A stretch of DNA of 54,755 bases from a virus. The stretch lies in the IMG/VR virus record IMGVR_UViG_3300025276_000039, positions 1-54,755 of that record. One strand, given 5' to 3'. The notes beneath the pieces were generated by a model. That model was not told the origin of the DNA, ran no database searches, and saw only the letters and a list, made by a program, of their open reading frames with translations. The translations under genes were made by a program, and so were the position numbers. Position 1 is the stretch's first letter. The number at the start of each line of letters is the position of its first letter. This document shows positions 48,413 through 54,755 of the stretch, one piece after another.

Positions 48413-48431
48413 CTAAAACGCCTAACAGATT

Positions 48432-49184
48432 ATGGCAAGTGTACAAAGAGTTTTCGACGCAGTAAAGAATATAGCAAACAAAGATCAGCGAGGTTTCGTC
48501 ACCCCTGCAATATTTAACCAGTTCGCTGGTGTCGCACAGATGAACGTGTTCAATCGTTTGTTTGGAGAGATTAGTATGGGTAATAGATTACGCAGATCTA
48601 ATATAGATGGGCCTAGAATATTTTCTAGATCAAAGACAGTCCTAGAGGACCTATCTGTTTTTTCTAAAAAAGTCACACTAAACCTGACCGCAGGCGCTGT
48701 GACTAAACCTTTAGATCTTGCTAGGGTTATTTCCATAAACACAATAGGTAAAAAAATACTAGGGGTAGAAGAGCAGGAACAAGTTCAATTGGTTTACAAT
48801 GAAGACCACATTGATAGAATACTCAACAGCGATCTTTCCGCTCCTTCAAACTCTGCCCCTGTAGCATTAATCGCTACAAGCATAGAGGTTTTTCCTAATG
48901 TAAACACCAGCATTAATAAGATAATTTTACGGTACTATAAGTTACCTGAAGGACTAGTTCCAACGACTCAAGCACAAACACCTTCGTCACCAAAGTTTGG
49001 TTATACAACGGTTGTAGCAGGGGTAGAGTTATATGACGCTTCAACAAGTGTAGACTTTGAATTACCAGAGCAATATTTTGCTGAGTTGGTTGAAGAGGTT
49101 CTAGTATTAGTAGGAGTTAATCTTAGAGATAAAGATGTTTACTCGTATGCAAGCAATGAAGTAACTAAAGAAAATAATTCTTAA
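48432..49184 (+). CDS. Neck/ring virion protein (250 aa)
   Basis: 250 residues beginning ASVQRVFDAVKNIANKDQRG with FVTPAIFNQFAGVAQMNVFN, a start seen in other Bacteroidota podovirus virion proteins. Mixed alpha/beta, acidic tail. Overlaps the next gene by one base (TAATG). Position between the head proteins and the tail protein suggests a ring or head-to-tail connector. Confidence 0.55.
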   Translation: MASVQRVFDAVKNIANKDQRGFVTPAIFNQFAGVAQMNVFNRLFGEISMGNRLRRSNIDGPRIFSRSKTVLEDLSVFSKKVTLNLTAGAVTKPLDLARVISINTIGKKILGVEEQEQVQLVYNEDHIDRILNSDLSAPSNSAPVALIATSIEVFPNVNTSINKIILRYYKLPEGLVPTTQAQTPSSPKFGYTTVVAGVELYDASTSVDFELPEQYFAELVEEVLVLVGVNLRDKDVYSYASNEVTKENNS

Positions 49185-49927
49185 TGAGTCAGAATTACAT
49201 AGCCCTGGATTACGTTGTCAATGATTACATAATGAGCATTGATGATGATGACTATGGAGCAACACCTGCCGATTACATGGTACGCCAGTATGCGTTACGT
49301 GGTATTCGAGAGTTCGGGTTTGACATAAGTCATAATATCAAGACAGAAATATTAGATGTAAACGAAAACCTGGGAACGGTAGAACTTCCCTGTGATTATG
49401 TTGACATGGTAAAACTGGGACAGTTAGGAGCAGATGGCTTAGTCTATGTGTTTGCCAATAACCCAAACATGAACCTATTAAATAACCAGCCGGCAGAAAC
49501 AATGCCGAATTATCTTTTAGGATTTGACTCTTATGTTTTCCAGAACTTCATGTATGAGTCTACTCAGGGTAGATTATATGGAATGGGGGGAGGACAAGGT
49601 GCCGGGGAGTACAGAATAAATCTTAATGAAAATCGTATAGAGATATCTGCTATTTCATCAACAACCAAGGTGGTCTTAGAGTATATATCAGATGAGGCTA
49701 AATCACAAAACCCTTGTGTGCCAGTAATGGCAGAGCAGGCATTGAGAGCCTATATATATTTAAAGATTATAGAGAGAAAATCTAGCGTACCATTAGGAGA
49801 GAAACAACGCGCACGTGCAGAATATTTCAACGAAAGAAGATTAGCGAATTCACGCATGAAGTCATTCAATAAGTTTGATGCACTTAGTGTGAGCAGGCAA
49901 AACTTTGTTCTTAGTCCTAAATCTTAA
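49184..49927 (+). CDS. Tail adaptor/ring protein (247 aa)
   Basis: 247 residues. MVRQYALRGIREFGFDISHN, then ILDVNENLGTVELPCDYVDM and a C-terminal helical region (EQALRAYIYLKIIERKSSVP), the layout of head-to-tail adaptor proteins in podoviruses and in the first ring of crAss-like phages. Two bases separate it from the giant tail gene. The role follows from pattern and neighbours. Confidence 0.6.
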   Translation: MSQNYIALDYVVNDYIMSIDDDDYGATPADYMVRQYALRGIREFGFDISHNIKTEILDVNENLGTVELPCDYVDMVKLGQLGADGLVYVFANNPNMNLLNNQPAETMPNYLLGFDSYVFQNFMYESTQGRLYGMGGGQGAGEYRINLNENRIEISAISSTTKVVLEYISDEAKSQNPCVPVMAEQALRAYIYLKIIERKSSVPLGEKQRARAEYFNERRLANSRMKSFNKFDALSVSRQNFVLSPKS

Positions 49928-49929
49928 CC

Positions 49930-52900
49930 ATGCCAAGAATAAATAAGTTACTACCTAGGTATCTCAACACAGACGACGACGAGCGCCTAATCAAAAGGAC
50001 AGAGATGACGGACGCTCAAAACGTAAGGGTTGCTGTTGATGTGGAGAAAGATTCTTTAGTACTTAAAAACGCCTGGGGAAATACTCTGAGATCAGGTACT
50101 ATTCAAAATGGATCGTCTCTCACAGGTACCAGTGTAACTATTGGTGTTGTTGCTGACGATAACACTAGTCAAATATATTACTTCGTTTATAATTCAAATC
50201 TAGATCATACTATATTTAGATACGATCAAAACTCAAAACAAACATTCATAGTATTTCGAAACTCAATTCTTCAATTCTCCGAGGATGGGTTTATAGATGC
50301 GGATCTAATAAGGTTAGCGAATAACGATATACTTATTTACTTTAACGACGGACGCAGTGCCCCTAAAAAAATCAACGCTACTCTTTGTGAGGAAAGTGTT
50401 AGTGGGGTTGGTGGTTATCCTACAAAATTTACCACAGGAACCGTCCAAGAAAGACTTCAATATATAACAGCGGCCAAAGCACCACCTTTGTCACCGCCTA
50501 CTCTTGAGTTTAAAAACAATCCATCGTTTCCACAGAATGATATTTTCACTAAGAACTTTCAGTTCGCTTATCAGTATGAATATTTTGATGGGGAACAGAG
50601 TGCGTTAAGTCCTTACTCTGAATTGTCTGTTGCGCCAAATCAACTTAAGGATGGATTCAATAATCAGGGACAACAAAACTTTTTCAATCAAATAAATATT
50701 GGGGTTCTTAATAGCGTTGCTGATGTAAGCCGTCTTAAGATTTATGGTAGAGTTGGAGACAGAGATGCGGCTTTCTTTTTAATAGATACTATAGATAATA
50801 TTAACGGTACCACAAAAAGCATTATTCGGTTTAGAAATGACACTAACTATATTGGTCTTAGTGCTACTGTCCAGGACAAAGTGTTTGACAATGTTCCCCA
50901 AGTTGCTGACTCTCAGGCTATAGCCAACGGAAGGCTGTACTATGGAGGATATACGGAAGGGTATAACCCTACGTCTACAAACATTAGTCTGCTACCTAAC
51001 TATAACGCTAGGCCATCCACTGATGACATAACGATACAGGCTTATGCTGGTACAGACAACGAATTTACAATAGACACGACGGCTCTAACCCTTCCCATAG
51101 CAGAAGCAAGTACATTGTTTTTATCCTTTACATGGAATGACGGTGCTGTAATAATAAAAAATACTTTAGGAAATAATAATGACTATAATTTTTTAGCAGT
51201 AGAGGGTGCTAATTTTATATCGTTAAGAAACGATGTAAATAATTCTCTTGCTACAACATTTCCAGAGGAAATAAAAGCCCTTGCAGGTTTAAGAACCGAC
51301 AGATTTCTTGGGGGTACAGAAATAAATGCCCCTAATGGTGTTTTAAATAGCCCTCCTAATCTAAGATTTGTCGTGCAAAAGGGAACCTCAGATACAAAAG
51401 AAAAAGATATTGGCGTTAGAAAGATAAAGAAAGGGATTCGCGTTATAAGTTCAGGGGTTCAGTTCAGAGAAACAATTGAACTTGCAGCCGGAGACGATAG
51501 AGTTACTATTGTACAAAAGATAAGGAACGCTATAGCAAAGAATCGTCCTATAAGTTTTGACCCTCAGTCTGGCGAGGCCGGCTTTAGTGTTTTGCGAACT
51601 GGAGGTCAAACAAGTTCTAATCAAGAGAACGCATCCTTTAAAGGTCAAGGAGTTGCTTTCCCTATGCAACAAAATCAAACCGAATCAGATACTACAGGTA
51701 TACTAAGGTTTAGAATAAAACTAGAGAAAGTAACATTCAGTATAAACAAACTTACTTTTGGGGATCAAGAAACTGAACTAATAGAGCCAAAGGGTATTGC
51801 CTCAACATTCGATATAATTGAAGGGTCAATGAACAATGCGGGTCAAACTAATGCATTAATTTTTGGTAACCCTCCACAATTTACTCCAACAATTGGAGGG
51901 CAATTTATTAAAATGACACAACAATTTGCTAACCTAAGAGGAGGTAATGTTGTAAGAAATGGTTCTTATGTATCTACCGGTGGTTGTTTTGTGGTTGCCA
52001 ATGATCAAATGTTTGGCGATAGATGTTTTAAATCTGGTTCAACCCATCAATTTGGTATTCTTCATTTTGATGACAGAGGGAGAGCGGGAAGTGTTGAGCC
52101 TATAAGTAATGAAGTATTTGTTGATCACACAAACAATAGGGCCAGCGAAGATGATAACGATGGCTTTGCTAACGTTGTGGCAAGACTAATCAATCCTGCA
52201 CCTTACTGGGCATCTACATATTCAATTGTGTACGCTGGTCAAGGAAGTATCATTAACAAAGTGCAGTACACAATAGGGGGCGCATACGTTGCAACAAACG
52301 ACAATAGCAACGAAGGTTCATTCGGTGCCACAAAGTCCATCTACCTGTCGCTAAACACCCTTCAGAGCAAAGCAAACTCCTATGACAATCAAATGGGAGC
52401 ACAGATTAATTACGGATACGCCTCAGGGGACATTTTAAGGATTGTTCAATACGGTAGTAGTCCGGTCGAAAAATCTACAAAAGAGTGGAGGGTGTCTAAA
52501 GTGGTTAGTCTTTTAGCGGACCCTTTAACTAATCCTCTTTTAGATCAGAGTAGTAAGGCGGCTATAGAAAATACTACAGGAGATTTTCTGGTTATAGAAG
52601 ACAACGGCACATTGGGTTTTAATTATAACAGTATATCTAAGAACAGTAGCAACTGGGATAAGGAATGCTTGATAGAAGTTTATCGCCCATCAAAAGCATT
52701 TGAGGATTTATTTTATTATGAGATAGGGGTTAACGGTACGGTCGACTCTAGTCAATCGTATAGTACTCAAAGGTCTTCAACCACCACAAGTATAAAACTT
52801 ATTTCTCCACCATCCGTAGGAGATGGTAAGTCGTTTCAGTTCTTTTCCTCAGAGCAACTATATAAGGGAGACGTGATAGCGAATGGTGGTAACGAAATAA

Positions 52901-54755
52901 CAGTAGGTAACGTATCAGAAGACACCTCTGAAACAGGGTTTTTGTACGAATGTTATGGGGTCTCAAATTTTAACTGGGCAACAGATACGGCTATTAGTAT
53001 GACGGTTACAAATCCCGACGCTGTTCTTAGTTTTAGCCAGGGAGATTCTTACTTTAGATTAAGAACACTGTTCACAGGTTCGGCACCAACAGCGGGAGAT
53101 ACCTGGAAGAATATTGCCACTGCATTTTCTCAAAATTCTATTGTAGAGTTCATAGAGGATCCGAGGGTTAGTGACTTCTTCCCTTCTAACTTTACATCGT
53201 TAGGTCGTCGATTCGCTTACCTTCCTAATGAAAGAAGGATCAAAAGATTTGGCTCCTTAACCTGGTCTGATACGTTTGATATAGACAGTCTCACGCTGGG
53301 TCTATCTTCTTTTAATATTACTCAGATAAATTATGTGAACCTATCCTATGATTATGGTTCAATAAAGGCGTTGGTTTCTTATAATCAAATCATGTATGTT
53401 ATTCATGAGAGAAGAGCCGGTATTGTTCCAGTGGATAGGAATCTATTAACCGCTCCAGCAGGAGATACGTTAACAGCGACTAATAAAGTCGTAGGTCCAG
53501 TTAAATATTATGCCGCAGAATATGGGTGCAACGACAACGCAGAGTCTGTAGCGACATATAGGGGTAGTGTATTCTTCGTTGACGCAAAGGCAGGAAAGGT
53601 TTGTAAAATAAATTTTGATACAGGAATCCAGGTTGTAAGTGAACAACTTATGGACTCATTCTTTAAGTCTAAAATGTTTTCCTCCTCTGCTAGTGCAATG
53701 AATCGTAAGTATATCGGAGGAATGGACAGAGAGAATAATGAGTACATCATTAGTTCCCCTGCATTAAGTACCTCAACAATAACCATTGTAGACAATTTAA
53801 CATCTGAGTTGTCGGCTACCACCGTAACAGGATTAGGAAGGACAAACGCAGGGGGTACTACAATAGAAGTAACCCCTGTCTATAATAATGAACTCACGTT
53901 TGATTGGAGTTCAGATCCTAGAGATTTCTCAGTAAGTCAGGACAAAGCAGACAAGTCCGGAGAGGCTTTGCTGATTGTTAATCAATTAACGAATACCCCA
54001 ATTGTAGCGATCGCTGAAGATTTAGAGCCAGCACAAAATAGTAGCGCATCTCTAAACACCGCTATAGAACTTCCTTTATTAACGTCTTCATTTAGTGCAT
54101 TTACTCCTGGAGAGTTTAACCAACAGACTGGAGCGGTTTCTATATCTGCATCAAGTGCTAGTTCTTCAGGAACCATTACTAACACAGCAGAAACACTCCC
54201 AGCATTCACTGTTGCGTATGATGTTCGTAGCGATTTTTGGAGTACGAGATATTCGTATATAGCCGAACAATTAACAGGACTATCTGACAGGTTGTATACC
54301 TTTAAAGATGGACAGATCTATGAGCATGAACCAACAGCCGCTAGAAATACTTTTTATGGAGTTGCTTCCCCATCTATTGTAGAGGTAGTATCTAACTATA
54401 ACCCATCTATGGTCAAAGTATATGAGGCGGTAAGTTTAGAGGGAAATAATAAAGATTGGAGTGCGGAAATAACCAACACGGATCAAACAAGTGCTCTGGC
54501 CAATTCTATATGGCAAGAGAAAGAAGGTTTTTATTACGCACCAATCCATCAAGACTCTAATAACACGGTATCTTACACAGCAACAGCGGACATCACTAAA
54601 GTAAATGGAACATCAGAGGTCTTTTCTCTAGGCGTTGTAGACTCAACGAGTACGAATGTAATAACATTTAAAAACGCTATAAACAATATGTCCTTTCCAC
54701 TAGGAAATAGTACGGCTTTGTTTAAAGTAGACACCTCTTCAAAGGCATTAGTACC
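49930..54755 (+). CDS. Giant tail (muzzle-like) protein, 5' portion
   Basis: ATG 49930 opens a frame that runs off the window and, through the end overlap, continues at 1-630; the joined protein is 1,688 residues. N-terminus: MPRINKLLPRYLNTDDDERL, then repeated beta-sheet stretches with a characteristic segment YITAAKAPPLSPPTLEFKN and FQFAYQYEYFDGEQSALSPY (about 175-235). No signal peptide, membrane helix or hydrolase motif. It is directly after the adaptor gene and before the internal proteins, as are the tail/muzzle proteins of crAss-like phages. Size and order suggest the main tail tube/muzzle component. Confidence 0.7.
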   Translation, partial: MPRINKLLPRYLNTDDDERLIKRTEMTDAQNVRVAVDVEKDSLVLKNAWGNTLRSGTIQNGSSLTGTSVTIGVVADDNTSQIYYFVYNSNLDHTIFRYDQNSKQTFIVFRNSILQFSEDGFIDADLIRLANNDILIYFNDGRSAPKKINATLCEESVSGVGGYPTKFTTGTVQERLQYITAAKAPPLSPPTLEFKNNPSFPQNDIFTKNFQFAYQYEYFDGEQSALSPYSELSVAPNQLKDGFNNQGQQNFFNQINIGVLNSVADVSRLKIYGRVGDRDAAFFLIDTIDNINGTTKSIIRFRNDTNYIGLSATVQDKVFDNVPQVADSQAIANGRLYYGGYTEGYNPTSTNISLLPNYNARPSTDDITIQAYAGTDNEFTIDTTALTLPIAEASTLFLSFTWNDGAVIIKNTLGNNNDYNFLAVEGANFISLRNDVNNSLATTFPEEIKALAGLRTDRFLGGTEINAPNGVLNSPPNLRFVVQKGTSDTKEKDIGVRKIKKGIRVISSGVQFRETIELAAGDDRVTIVQKIRNAIAKNRPISFDPQSGEAGFSVLRTGGQTSSNQENASFKGQGVAFPMQQNQTESDTTGILRFRIKLEKVTFSINKLTFGDQETELIEPKGIASTFDIIEGSMNNAGQTNALIFGNPPQFTPTIGGQFIKMTQQFANLRGGNVVRNGSYVSTGGCFVVANDQMFGDRCFKSGSTHQFGILHFDDRGRAGSVEPISNEVFVDHTNNRASEDDNDGFANVVARLINPAPYWASTYSIVYAGQGSIINKVQYTIGGAYVATNDNSNEGSFGATKSIYLSLNTLQSKANSYDNQMGAQINYGYASGDILRIVQYGSSPVEKSTKEWRVSKVVSLLADPLTNPLLDQSSKAAIENTTGDFLVIEDNGTLGFNYNSISKNSSNWDKECLIEVYRPSKAFEDLFYYEIGVNGTVDSSQSYSTQRSSTTTSIKLISPPSVGDGKSFQFFSSEQLYKGDVIANGGNEITVGNVSEDTSETGFLYECYGVSNFNWATDTAISMTVTNPDAVLSFSQGDSYFRLRTLFTGSAPTAGDTWKNIATAFSQNSIVEFIEDPRVSDFFPSNFTSLGRRFAYLPNERRIKRFGSLTWSDTFDIDSLTLGLSSFNITQINYVNLSYDYGSIKALVSYNQIMYVIHERRAGIVPVDRNLLTAPAGDTLTATNKVVGPVKYYAAEYGCNDNAESVATYRGSVFFVDAKAGKVCKINFDTGIQVVSEQLMDSFFKSKMFSSSASAMNRKYIGGMDRENNEYIISSPALSTSTITIVDNLTSELSATTVTGLGRTNAGGTTIEVTPVYNNELTFDWSSDPRDFSVSQDKADKSGEALLIVNQLTNTPIVAIAEDLEPAQNSSASLNTAIELPLLTSSFSAFTPGEFNQQTGAVSISASSASSSGTITNTAETLPAFTVAYDVRSDFWSTRYSYIAEQLTGLSDRLYTFKDGQIYEHEPTAARNTFYGVASPSIVEVVSNYNPSMVKVYEAVSLEGNNKDWSAEITNTDQTSALANSIWQEKEGFYYAPIHQDSNNTVSYTATADITKVNGTSEVFSLGVVDSTSTNVITFKNAINNMSFPLGNSTALFKVDTSSKALV
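54367..54755. repeat. Terminal redundancy, right copy (assembly closure)
   Basis: Near-identical to 1-389 (384 of 389 bases). Four of the five differences are at third codon positions and silent; the fifth (54461) changes Thr to Ser. This looks like strain variation in the sampled population rather than a true long terminal repeat. Confidence 0.85.

Overview
The window looks like a complete, circularly assembled genome of a lytic, podovirus-type phage of a Bacteroidota host, probably a flavobacterium. The last 389 bases (54367-54755) repeat the first 389 with five substitutions, and one long reading frame crosses the junction, so the genome unit is about 54,366 bp. The host call rests on AT-rich composition, scarce Shine-Dalgarno sequences, and at least ten intergenic boxes matching the Bacteroidota -7 promoter consensus TAnnTTTG. 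I see no integrase, repressor-integrase module, tRNA, CRISPR array or insertion sequence.

Layout. Right-pointing genes at 49.9 kb to 10.7 kb (through the junction) encode a 1,688-residue tail protein, three probable internal or ejected virion proteins (the last 1,936 residues, with a zinc-protease motif), a small membrane protein and a probable one-piece spanin. A left-pointing block (24.5 down to 10.7 kb) carries the amidase endolysin, many very small proteins, a recombination module (annealing protein, PD-(D/E)XK exonuclease, SSB-like protein, RusA-like resolvase), a DnaA-domain-IV-like protein, a VirE_N primase-helicase fusion and a glycosyltransferase. No DNA or RNA polymerase is seen. 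Right-pointing genes from 24.5 kb to 49.9 kb encode a holin candidate, a probable -1 frameshift gene, fiber proteins, a GroES-like protein, a 2OG-Fe(II) oxygenase, terminase, portal, a collagen-like fiber, its presumed modifying enzymes, scaffold, major capsid protein and neck/ring proteins. The order resembles the virion module of crAss-like and related Bacteroidota podoviruses.

The most striking system is at 33,986-43,037. A 1,598-residue fiber has six collagen-type Gly-X-Y blocks with about 100 lysines, all placed directly before glycine. Just downstream is one 773-residue protein that joins a GT-B glycosyltransferase, a GT25-like domain (the collagen galactosyltransferase family) and a C-terminal lysyl-hydroxylase-like (PLOD) 2OG-Fe(II) domain with its metal ligands intact. 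Two SAM methyltransferases flank it. The simplest reading is a phage-encoded pathway that hydroxylates, glycosylates and perhaps methylates collagen lysines on the virion.

Other features worth attention are a strand-biased heptamer ACAGCGG (22 copies on the plus strand against 4 on the minus strand, in all reading frames and in both coding orientations), a canonical A AAA AAG frameshift site joining two halves of a conserved small protein, a shared leader on left-pointing genes, a signal-peptide gene inserted against the virion operon, and a 535-bp gene-free, GC-richer region.
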